This document shows, piece after piece, positions 7,847 to 15,083 of a DNA stretch of 39,597 nucleotides. The stretch lies in contig JAHBWA010000078.1 of the NCBI GenBank assembly GCA_019637195.1, positions 1 through 39,597 on the forward strand, given 5' to 3'. Source of the DNA: Labilithrix sp. Its GTDB lineage: Bacteria > Myxococcota_A > Polyangia > Polyangiales > Polyangiaceae. The notes under the pieces are model-generated. The model was not told the origin of the DNA and searched no databases. It was given only the letters and a program-made list of their open reading frames with translations. The first letter of the stretch is position 1. Each line of letters begins with the position of its first letter. A program made the position numbers and the translations under genes.

Positions 7847-9352
7847 TCAGCCCGCCGAGCGGCAGCGCGAGGCGCGCGAGCACGTTGCCGCCGCGCAGAA
7901 GCCGCCGCCGACCTCGGCGAGGCAGGCGAGCGCCGCGCGCATGTCGCTCGTGTCGCTGCCCACGACGACGAGGTTGTGGCTGTCGTGGCCGACGCTCGAG
8001 GCGATCGCGCCGTCGAGCTCGCCGAAGCCGGAGACGTAGCCGTTCGCCGGCTTGCTGCCCTTGCCGTAGCGCTCGAGGACCGAGAGGCGCTGGACGCCGG
8101 GCGCGTCGTGACGCGCCACGTGGCGATCGGTCAGGATGCGCCCGGCGCGCACGGCGATGACGTGGACCATCCCGGCGGGCCCTTCGAGGTCGCGCGCCTC
8201 CGGGATGGCCGCGCGGATCGTGTTCGGCGGCGCGCCGAGGGACGTGCGCAGAGGCTCGAGCTCCCTCTCCAGCTGCCCGGCGACGAGGACGTCCCGGACG
8301 GCGCAGGTCGCGAGATCGTCGAGCACGACGAGATCGGCCCGGAAGCCGGGCGCGATCGCCCCGACGCGCTCGGCGCCGCGCGCCGGCCCGGCGAGCCCGT
8401 AGTGGCGCGCGACGGACCACGAGGCCGCGCGGTAGGCGACCTCGGCCGGCACGCCTTTGCGGATCGCCGAGCGGATCAGCCAGTCGAGGTGGCCCTCGTG
8501 GGCGATGTCGAGCGGGTTCCGGTCGTCGGTGCAGAAGCCGATGCTCGTCGAGGTCGCGAGCGTGAGCAGCGGCGCGAGCGCGTCGAGGTCCTTGGCCACG
8601 CTGCCCTCGCGGATCCAGACGGCCATGCCGTTCAGGAGCTTGTCCTTTGCCTCGCCGAGCTCGGAGCTCTCGTGGCAGCTCGTGATGCCGGCGCACGCGT
8701 AGGCCGAGAGCGCCTGCCCGCGGACGAGCGGCGCGTGCCCGTCGAGCGGCCGGCCGTCGAACGCGGCGAGCTTGTCGAGGACGAGCGGATCGCCCGACAG
8801 GACGCCGGGGACGTTCATCACCTCGGCGAGCCCGAGCGTCTTCGGGTGCGACAGGAGCGGCGCGAGCATCGTCGCGTCGAGCACGCCGGCGCCGTTGGTC
8901 TCGAAGCTCGTCGCCGGGACGCACGAGCTCACCATGACGCGAAGGTCGAGCCCCGCGCGCCCGGCGGTCATCCGCTCCGCGGCGTCGAGGAAGAACTGGA
9001 TGCCGGGGACGCCGAGCACGTTCGCGAGCTCGTGCGGATCGCAGACCGCCGTCGTGGTCCCGCGCGGGAGGACCGCGCGCTGGAAGCTCTCCGGGACGAG
9101 GAGCGAGCTCTCGAGGTGCACGTGCGCGTCGATGAACCCGGGCACGACGTGCGCGCCGCGCCCGTCGATCTCGCGCGCGCCGCGGAGGCCCGGCGCGAGC
9201 CCGACCACGGCGCCGTCCTTGATCGCGACGTCGCCGGCCACGAACTCGCAGGAGAAGACGTCGAGCCAGCGCACGTCGCGGAGGACGAGGTCGCACGGCT
9301 CCTGACCTTGCGCGGCGCGGAGGCGGCGGCGGAGCACGTCGGCGATCGGCAT
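7847..9352 (-). CDS. ade: Adenine deaminase, C-terminus altered by frameshift
   Basis: This enzyme deaminates adenine to hypoxanthine plus ammonia in cytoplasmic purine salvage. The amidohydrolase-fold metal ligands are visible: PGFIDAHVHLESS (HxH, about residue 70), GTTTAVCDPHELANV, the later CHESSEL, and FCTDDRNPLDIAHEGHLDW with the Asp and His characteristic of the Ade family. The start ATG at 9352 gives MPIADVLRRRLRAAQG, the usual N-terminus. The open frame gives 501 residues, and its last 15 or so are out of frame, because the family normally runs to about 560-590. The missing part is present but frameshifted at 7648-7846. It is monocistronic or leads into the beta-helix gene. Identification is secure; whether the gene is functional depends on whether the 3' frame changes are real. 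Confidence 0.92.
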   Translation of the reverse strand: MPIADVLRRRLRAAQGQEPCDLVLRDVRWLDVFSCEFVAGDVAIKDGAVVGLAPGLRGAREIDGRGAHVVPGFIDAHVHLESSLLVPESFQRAVLPRGTTTAVCDPHELANVLGVPGIQFFLDAAERMTAGRAGLDLRVMVSSCVPATSFETNGAGVLDATMLAPLLSHPKTLGLAEVMNVPGVLSGDPLVLDKLAAFDGRPLDGHAPLVRGQALSAYACAGITSCHESSELGEAKDKLLNGMAVWIREGSVAKDLDALAPLLTLATSTSIGFCTDDRNPLDIAHEGHLDWLIRSAIRKGVPAEVAYRAASWSVARHYGLAGPARGAERVGAIAPGFRADLVVLDDLATCAVRDVLVAGQLERELEPLRTSLGAPPNTIRAAIPEARDLEGPAGMVHVIAVRAGRILTDRHVARHDAPGVQRLSVLERYGKGSKPANGYVSGFGELDGAIASSVGHDSHNLVVVGSDTSDMRAALACLAEVGGGFCAAATCSRASRCRSAG

Positions 9353-9433
9353 CCCGCGATCATAGCGCGCCGCGCGCCTTCGTGCGCGCCGGCGCGGGAG
9401 GTCCTCGAGCGTCGTCGCCGCGCGCGCTCACGA

Positions 9434-10687
9434 TCACGGCCAGCCGGCCGCGCGCTCGATCTCGGCGCCGAGCTCGTCGGCGATCCGCTGGTGCCACGCC
9501 GGCGTGCCGTGGCTGTTGCAGGCCGTCATCTCGTCCCACGTGTACGGCACGGCGACGAAGACGTGCATCTTGTCGTCTCCGACCGCCGCGCGCTCGGAGA
9601 CGATCTGCCGGCCGACGTCGTCGATCGTCCCGCGGCCACCCAAGCCGAGCACGCTCATGAAGATGTGCGCGTTCGGCGCGCGCGGGCGCAGCGTCTCGAC
9701 CACGAACTTGCGATAGGCCGCGCGGAACTCGCCGTCTGCGGCGCCGGAGCCGAAGTCGACCGAGCCCTGGGTGAGCACGATCACGTCCGGGACCCAGGAG
9801 GTGAGGTCGAAGAGCTGCGCGCTCTGGGCGATCGCGGGGTTCGGGTTCGTGCGCGGGTAGTAGTCGATCAGCGAGTCGGTGTCGGTCGGCCAGACGTTCT
9901 TGATGATGCCCTTGCCCGAGTAGACGATCCCGTGGACCTCGGCGTCGAACCGGGTGCCGAGGAGCGAGGCCCAGGCCTTGCGGAAGTTCTGGTACGTCCC
10001 GCTGTGGTTGGCGCCGGGGCAGACCAGGTCGGGGGCGTTCAGCATCTCGATGCCGAAGCCGGACGTCTGCGAGTCGCCCATCACCTCGATCTTCCGCTTC
10101 TGGCGCTCGGGCGAGGGGAGCGACTTTCCACCGTGGAAGTCGAAGCCGAGAAACTGCGTGATGCCGGTCTGCGTCTCGCTCCGCTTGAACAGCTCGACCT
10201 CATGCACGGCGTCGGGGAGGTCTCGGGCGAGCTCGTAGACGTGCGGCGTGTTGTCGGGCGTCATCGCGAGCGGCTTCCACGGACCGTGGTCGATCGACAC
10301 CTCCCAGTAGCTCGGTGTGCCATCCATCCACGGTTCGGCGAAGTCGCTCAGCTCGACGGACACGGCCGTCCCCTCGAACCGAGCGAGGATGCGCGCCCCC
10401 GGCCAGGCGGCCTTCGGGCCGGCGGGGTCGGTCGTGTCGAAGCGGCCGACGAGGAGCGGCGGGTGCACGGTCCCCGGGGCGCTCGGAGCGGGCGAGGCGT
10501 CCGGGCCTGGCGTGCCCGGAGCGCCGGGGGCGCCGGGCGGAGGCGACGGCGCGTCACCGCCTCCGCCGACGCCGGTCGTGCCGTCGTCGCTGGTGCCGGG
10601 TGCAGAGCCAGGGTCGCGCGAGCTCGAGCATGCGAGCCCGGAGGCGAGGACGACGAGGAGGAAGAGAGGGCGACGGAGGGGGCGCAT
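9434..10687 (-). CDS. SGNH/GDSL esterase lipoprotein, CE2-like
   Basis: This is a 417-residue exported protein. The N-terminus MRPLRRPLFLLVVLASGLAC is a signal peptide with a lipobox-like end (Cys20), followed by a Gly/Pro/Ala-rich linker to about residue 73. Residues about 78-185 form a jelly-roll-like module (LVGRFDTTDP, WPGARILARFEGT, GFDFHGG). The SGNH hydrolase follows, with block I VMGDSQTSGFG (nucleophile Ser206) and the C-terminal His in GTPAWHQRIADEL (His399). This two-domain order is that of carbohydrate esterase family 2 / acetylxylan esterase-like proteins, so deacetylation of a polysaccharide at the cell surface is the inferred role. Block III reads TQGSVDFGSG where the family usually has G-x-N-D, so an oxyanion-hole Asn seems replaced. 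It is divergent from the permease 10871-12100. Confidence 0.9.
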   Translation of the reverse strand: MRPLRRPLFLLVVLASGLACSSSRDPGSAPGTSDDGTTGVGGGGDAPSPPPGAPGAPGTPGPDASPAPSAPGTVHPPLLVGRFDTTDPAGPKAAWPGARILARFEGTAVSVELSDFAEPWMDGTPSYWEVSIDHGPWKPLAMTPDNTPHVYELARDLPDAVHEVELFKRSETQTGITQFLGFDFHGGKSLPSPERQKRKIEVMGDSQTSGFGIEMLNAPDLVCPGANHSGTYQNFRKAWASLLGTRFDAEVHGIVYSGKGIIKNVWPTDTDSLIDYYPRTNPNPAIAQSAQLFDLTSWVPDVIVLTQGSVDFGSGAADGEFRAAYRKFVVETLRPRAPNAHIFMSVLGLGGRGTIDDVGRQIVSERAAVGDDKMHVFVAVPYTWDEMTACNSHGTPAWHQRIADELGAEIERAAGWP

Positions 10688-10870
10688 GGCGTCTCGCCGT
10701 GCAACGTCGGCGCCACGCCCGAGCTCGTCGTCGAACGCGACGTCGGAACGCACGCGCTCGCCAGGGATCGCGCGAAGCGGGGCCGTCTCCCGGCGCGCCG
10801 GGGCGTTCGGCTCCCGCCCACCCCATCGGGCGATGTGCGCGGCGCGGTGCCATGCAATACCATCGGCCCC

Positions 10871-12100
10871 GTGTGGAAGGGCCTCTTGGTCTTCGCCGTG
10901 ACGTACGTGCTCGTCGCCGGGCGGCGTCTCCGTTGGCTGCCGATCGATCGCCCGTCGGGGGCCCTCGTCGGCGCCGTGCTCGCGGTCGCGCTCGGGGCGC
11001 TGTCGGCGGCCGACGCCGGCGCCGCCGTCGACAAGAGCACGCTGACGCTGCTCTTCGCCGTCATGGGGATGGGAGCCTTCCTCTCGATCGACGGCTTCCT
11101 CGAGCGCGCCGTTCCGCGGCTCGTCCTGGTCGCGCGGACGCGTCATCGCCTGCTCGGCGCGATCGTCTGGGGCTCCGGGCTGGTCTCCGCGTTCGTGACG
11201 AACGACGCGGTCTGCGTCCTCGCGGCGCCGCTCGTCGTGGAGCTCATCGCGCGATGGAAGCTCCCGCGCTTGCCGTTCTTGCTCGCGCTGGCGACGGGGG
11301 CGAACACCGGCAGCGTCGCCACCCTCGTCGGGAACCCGCAGAACATGCTGTGCGCCAGCCTGGGCGAGCTCGACTTCGCGACGTTCCTCGTTCACATGGG
11401 GCCGGTCGCCGTCCTCGGCCTCGCCGCGAACCACGCGATCCTCGCCTGGATCTACCGCGCCGATCTGGACGGCGACCTCGTGGTCGAGCGCGAGGTCGAG
11501 GGCTCGCTCTTCACGTGGCGGACGAACCTCACGCTCGCCGTCATCGCCGGCACCGTCGTCGTCTATTCGGCCGGCGGGAGCCTCGCGTTCACCGCGCTCG
11601 GCGGCTTCGTGCTCCTCTTGCTCCTTCACCGCGTGCCAGCGGAGGAGGTCTGGCAGCGGATCGACTGGTCGATCCTCCTCTTCTTCGGCGGCCTCTTCAT
11701 CGCCGTCGAGGCGCTCGCTCGGAGCGGCGTCGTGGCGTCGGTGTTCGAGGCGGTCCCGCTGGTCGAGCCCTCCCTGGGGCACCTGTCCTACGCGCGCGCC
11801 GCCGCGTTCTTCATGATCGGCAGCAACGTCGTCACCAACGTGCCGTTCATCCTGCTCGTCCGCCCCGAGATGGCGCGCATGCCGGACGCGGTGCTGGCGT
11901 GGGAGCTGCTCGCGATGGCGTCGACGTTCGCCGGCAACCTCACGCTGCTCGGCTCGGTCGCCAACGTCATCGTCTCGGAGAAGAGCCAGAAGGTAGGCGG
12001 CCTGGGGTTCGTCGAGTACCTCCGCGCCGGGATCCCCGTCGCCGTCGTCACGACCGCCCTCGGCACGGCGTGGCTCGTCGGCGCGCGGCTCCTGCCTTGA
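10871..12100 (+). CDS. Ion-transporter-superfamily permease (ArsB/NhaD/SLC13-like)
   Basis: This integral membrane protein of 409 residues has about 10-12 hydrophobic segments. Two inverted half-repeats carry the family signatures: SAFVTNDAVCVLAAPLVV with GANTGSVATLVGNPQNM in the first half, and GSNVVTNVPFILLV with GNLTLLGSVANVIVSE in the second. These Ser/Thr-Asn-rich hairpins bind ion and substrate in the IT superfamily, which covers citrate, anion, arsenite and Na+/H+ carriers. The substrate cannot be told from sequence. I chose the GTG at 10871 (VWKGLLVFAVTYVLVAG), which begins the first membrane segment; an upstream in-frame GTG at 10847 is possible. It converges on a second permease of the same superfamily, sharing a terminator with it. 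No arsR or arsC is nearby. Confidence 0.88.
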   Translation: MWKGLLVFAVTYVLVAGRRLRWLPIDRPSGALVGAVLAVALGALSAADAGAAVDKSTLTLLFAVMGMGAFLSIDGFLERAVPRLVLVARTRHRLLGAIVWGSGLVSAFVTNDAVCVLAAPLVVELIARWKLPRLPFLLALATGANTGSVATLVGNPQNMLCASLGELDFATFLVHMGPVAVLGLAANHAILAWIYRADLDGDLVVEREVEGSLFTWRTNLTLAVIAGTVVVYSAGGSLAFTALGGFVLLLLLHRVPAEEVWQRIDWSILLFFGGLFIAVEALARSGVVASVFEAVPLVEPSLGHLSYARAAAFFMIGSNVVTNVPFILLVRPEMARMPDAVLAWELLAMASTFAGNLTLLGSVANVIVSEKSQKVGGLGFVEYLRAGIPVAVVTTALGTAWLVGARLLP

Positions 12101-12139
12101 CCGCGCGGCGCCGGCGCGTCGCGCGCGCTCAAGGCAGGA
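12090..12139. terminator. Shared bidirectional hairpin spanning both stop codons
   Basis: TCCTGCCTTGA (12090-12100) and TCAAGGCAGGA (12129-12139) form a perfect 11-bp inverted repeat. After one mismatch, six further pairs (12102-12107 with 12122-12127) extend the stem, leaving a 14-nt loop. The outer arms are the last codons and stop of both convergent permease genes; each gene ends in codons for Leu-Pro-stop. No T-tract follows on either strand. Confidence 0.62.
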
Positions 12140-13427
12140 TCAGCGTCTCGAGCCAGAGCACGGCCAGCGAGACCGCCAGCGTCGGGAGCGTCACGAGGAA
12201 CCCGGTGCGGACGAAGTCCCACGTCTTGATCTCGACGTTCAGGCGCCGCGTCATCTCCATCCACAGGAGCCCCGCGAGCGAGCCCATCGGCAGGAGGCGC
12301 GGTCCGAGATCGCCGCCGACGAGCGCGGCCAGCGTGCGCCAGCGGTTGTCGCCTTCGATCGAGCGCATCGCGAGCGCGTTGAGCGCCGCCATCGGGTGGT
12401 TGTTCAGGACCGCGGAGCCGAGCGACGAGACGCCGCCGACCAGCGCGATGCCGCCGGGGCCCTCCGCGGACGCGGCGGCGTAGACGTCACGCATCGTCGC
12501 GGTCACGCCGATGTTCTCGAGACCGAGCGCGGTCAGGAAGATGAGGAAGAGGAACGCGAGGATGTCCCAGGCCACGCCCTGCACGACGTGCGCGCCCGTG
12601 ATCTGCTGCTCGCGCAAGCCGATGCCGCAGACGAGGAAGGTGCCGGTGAGCGCCGCCATCCACACCGGCGCGTCGAAGTACGAGAGGATCGGGTACGAGG
12701 CGAACATCGCTCCGACGATCACCAGGACCGAGCGCGCCGCGGTGCCCATGTCGGCGAGCGAGCCGTGCTCGCGGCCGCGCGCCGGGACGTCGTCCTCGAG
12801 CAGCTTGCGGAAGACGACGCGGAGCATGACGTACGTACAGAGCGAGCCGGCGATCGCGACCGGGACCATGCGAACGGCGTAGGCGTTGAACCGAATGCCC
12901 GCCGTCTCCGCGACGACGAGGTTCATCGGGTTCGACGTGCACAGCGGGGCTACCCCGGCAGACATGAAGACCGCGAAGGCGAACGGTGCCGCCAGGGCCT
13001 GGCGACGCGGGTAGAGGCGCTGGATCAGCGGGACGATGATGGGCGTCAGGAGGAGGACCGCGGCGTCGTTGTTGAAGAGGGCCGCCGTGACGGCGCCGAT
13101 CGCGTAGACCGCGGTGAAGGCTTGGGGGACGGGCCCGCGCGCGCGGAGCTCGATGGCGCGCGCGACGCGGTCGAAGATCCCGAGCCGGTGCGCGATCGAC
13201 GTCATCGCCATCACCGAGGCGATCGTGACGAGCGGACGCCAGAGGACCGCCGCGCCGCGAACGAGGTCGCCCGGCGACAGCACCCCGGCGACCAGCATCA
13301 AGACGACGCCCGGGACCGCCCCCGCCACCGGGTTGAGGCGACCGAAGCGGCCGACGGCCGGCCGTGTCACGACGAGCATCACGGTCAGGCACAGGGACCC
13401 GAGGGCGGCAACCTGCTCCACCCCCAC
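12129..13427 (-). CDS. ArsB-like arsenical pump / anion permease
   Basis: This polytopic membrane protein of 432 residues has about 11 predicted membrane segments. Signature sequences are ALFNNDAAVLLLTPII and GVAPLCTSNPMNLVVAE in the first half, and GSAVLNNHPMAALNALAM with LVGGDLGPRLLPMGSLAGLL in the second. The last closely follows the ArsB pattern (GDLGPxLxPxGSLAxLLW). ArsB extrudes arsenite/antimonite using the membrane potential, but relatives carry other anions, so I do not assign arsA/arsB formally. The start is a GTG at 13427 (MGVEQVAALGSLCLTV); a second in-frame GTG lies two codons later. The upstream 198 bp is shared with a divergent protease gene and contains a perfect 12-bp dyad. 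No ars regulator or reductase neighbours it, so the arsenic role is family inference only. Confidence 0.88.
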   Translation of the reverse strand: MGVEQVAALGSLCLTVMLVVTRPAVGRFGRLNPVAGAVPGVVLMLVAGVLSPGDLVRGAAVLWRPLVTIASVMAMTSIAHRLGIFDRVARAIELRARGPVPQAFTAVYAIGAVTAALFNNDAAVLLLTPIIVPLIQRLYPRRQALAAPFAFAVFMSAGVAPLCTSNPMNLVVAETAGIRFNAYAVRMVPVAIAGSLCTYVMLRVVFRKLLEDDVPARGREHGSLADMGTAARSVLVIVGAMFASYPILSYFDAPVWMAALTGTFLVCGIGLREQQITGAHVVQGVAWDILAFLFLIFLTALGLENIGVTATMRDVYAAASAEGPGGIALVGGVSSLGSAVLNNHPMAALNALAMRSIEGDNRWRTLAALVGGDLGPRLLPMGSLAGLLWMEMTRRLNVEIKTWDFVRTGFLVTLPTLAVSLAVLWLETLILP

Positions 13428-13496
13428 AGTGTACGCGATGCCGGCGCCTTCGGGCTGGGGCCGTCCCGGCTCGACTCCTGGAAAATTCCGGGCCGA

Positions 13497-13528
13497 CCCG
13501 CGAGATCGTGGGGGAGCGATCTCGCGGG
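13497..13528. promoter_or_regulatory. Perfect 12-bp inverted repeat in a divergent intergenic region
   Basis: CCCGCGAGATCG (13497-13508), an 8-nt spacer, then CGATCTCGCGGG (13517-13528), with no mismatch. It lies between the divergent ArsB-like permease and the protease gene, 22 bp before a TATACT -10 box. Since no gene ends here, an operator or an mRNA leader hairpin fits better than a terminator. Confidence 0.5.
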
Positions 13529-13550
13529 CGGAATTCGGGCGTCGCCGCCG

Positions 13551-13556
13551 TATACT
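13551..13556 (+). promoter_or_regulatory. Candidate -10 box for the trypsin-like protease
   Basis: TATACT matches five of six -10 consensus bases and lies 70 nt before the protease ATG. The sequence 16-18 nt upstream (around GCGGAA) is a poor -35, so an activator or an alternative sigma factor may be used. The dyad 13497-13528 sits across the -35 and upstream region. Confidence 0.42.
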
Positions 13557-13625
13557 GGGGAGCCCGACGCTCGGGAGGCGCCTGCGTGGTCACGCGGCGC
13601 GCGCCCGAGCCCGGTAGAGGTGACG

Positions 13626-15065
13626 ATGCAGCTTTCCGTTGTGCGGTGGGTCCCTTTCTTCGTCCTCGGCGTCGCCTGCTCGATGGACCCGGCGGCCGTC
13701 CCCGGCGCCGCGAGCGATCCGACCGAGAACGTCGGCAGCGCGACGAGCGCGGTGATCAACGGCTCGCTCGACACCGCGCACCCCGCGGTCGTCGCGCTGA
13801 TCCTCGCGCAGGGCAACCAGGGCGGCCTCTGCTCCGGCACCATCGTGAAGAAGGACGTGCAGCGCGGCATCGGCTGGGTCGCGACCGCAGCGCACTGCGT
13901 GGACGTCCCGCCGGCGATCGTCGTGCAGGCGCAAGACTTCTCGTCGCCCAACGCCGTTCGCTACAGCGTGATCGACTACGAGGCCGACCCGCGCTACTCG
14001 CCGCAGCGGCTCACCTACGACTTCGCGATGGTGCGCATCGCCGGCGTCGATGCGTCGACGCCGGTGATCCCGTTGACGAGCGCGCCGGACGGCGTCGTCG
14101 CTCGGCAGACCTCCGTGACGAGCGTGGGCTTCGGGCGGACCTCGCTCGTCGAGCCGACGTCTCCCGATGACCAGAACACGCAGCGCCGCATGGTGACGAA
14201 GACCGTCGACGAGGTCACGGCGACCCGCCTCGGCTACGACATGCGGACGCAGGGGATCTGCCAGGGCGACAGCGGCGGTCCCGTGCTCGTCGGCTCCGGC
14301 TCGAACCAGCGGGTCGTCGGCATCCACTCGTACGTCCAGGGCGACTGCGACGGCCGCGGGTACAGCGGCCGCGTGACCGCCGCGCTCGACTTCTACGAGC
14401 AGGAGCTGAACAAGGCCCTGCCAACCGACAGCTGCGACCTCTGCGAAAAGATCGCCAGCTCGGGCACGCAGGAGTGCGCGGCGATGAGCGCGTCCTGCCT
14501 CGCCGACAAAGACTGCCGGGGGTACTACGAGTGCCTCTCGAGCGGGAAGAGCGCGACCTCGTGCTTCGCCCAGTACCCCCTCGCCGAAGGCCCGTTCTAC
14601 GCGGCCGCCAACTGCGTCTGCGGGCGCGCGTGCGCCGATCAGTGCAAGGGCTCGAGCTCCTGCCGCTCCGTCCCGAAGTGCGGCTACAAGATGGACGCTG
14701 GCGAGTGCAGGACCTGCGTCGAGGCGTCGTGCTGCCAGGAGCAGACGGACTGCGCCGCCGACGGACAGTGCTACGTCTGCCTGAAGGACGGCGACGCCGA
14801 CCCCGCGTGCAGCACGAACGCCGCGCGCAAGAAGCTCGCCGCGTGCGCGACGAGCAGCTGCAAGACGGAGTGCGCCGACTCCGGCATCCAAGGTGTCGGC
14901 GACGAGGCCGCGCCCGAAGACGAGGCCGCGGCGCCGGGGACCACCACGCGGACCACGACGACGACCGGCTGCGCGACCGCCTCGGGGGCCTCGAGCTCCT
15001 CGGCGCTCGCGTTGGTCCTCGGCGCGCTCGTGATGGCGGGCGCGCGCCGTCGCCGTAGCGCCTGA
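13626..15065 (+). CDS. Trypsin-like serine protease with Cys-rich domain and MYXO-CTERM tail
   Basis: This is a 479-residue protein. The ATG at 13626 is preceded by GAGG with 5-nt spacing. An N-terminal export signal ends at LGVACSMD, where the Cys could be lipidated. The S1 peptidase domain begins near SAVINGSLDT (residues 41-50). The triad is visible: His90 in VATAAHCVD, Asp132 in LTYDFAMV, and Ser216 in CQGDSGGPV. Residues about 265-420 form a Cys-rich module with some 25 Cys in CxxC-type spacing, probably disulfide-bonded. A Glu/Thr-rich spacer leads to the MYXO-CTERM tail (TTGCATASG, hydrophobic LALVLGALVMAG, ARRRRSA). MYXO-CTERM proteins are secreted and then anchored on the outer surface in Myxococcota. 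It is followed after 18 bp by a metallophosphoesterase on the same strand, so the two may share a transcript. Confidence 0.93.
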   Translation: MQLSVVRWVPFFVLGVACSMDPAAVPGAASDPTENVGSATSAVINGSLDTAHPAVVALILAQGNQGGLCSGTIVKKDVQRGIGWVATAAHCVDVPPAIVVQAQDFSSPNAVRYSVIDYEADPRYSPQRLTYDFAMVRIAGVDASTPVIPLTSAPDGVVARQTSVTSVGFGRTSLVEPTSPDDQNTQRRMVTKTVDEVTATRLGYDMRTQGICQGDSGGPVLVGSGSNQRVVGIHSYVQGDCDGRGYSGRVTAALDFYEQELNKALPTDSCDLCEKIASSGTQECAAMSASCLADKDCRGYYECLSSGKSATSCFAQYPLAEGPFYAAANCVCGRACADQCKGSSSCRSVPKCGYKMDAGECRTCVEASCCQEQTDCAADGQCYVCLKDGDADPACSTNAARKKLAACATSSCKTECADSGIQGVGDEAAPEDEAAAPGTTTRTTTTTGCATASGASSSSALALVLGALVMAGARRRRSA

Positions 15066-15083
15066 GGCGAGCGCGAGGGCGCG

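Noticed and set aside
7787..10870. Long plus-strand extension upstream of the permease start
   Set aside because: It runs antisense to adenine deaminase and the esterase and reads as Arg/Ala/Asp/His-rich shadow; only the part from 10871 is membrane-protein-like.
12396..13625. Plus-strand extension upstream of the protease ATG
   Set aside because: It is antisense to the ArsB-like permease; real features (Shine-Dalgarno, signal peptide) begin at 13626.
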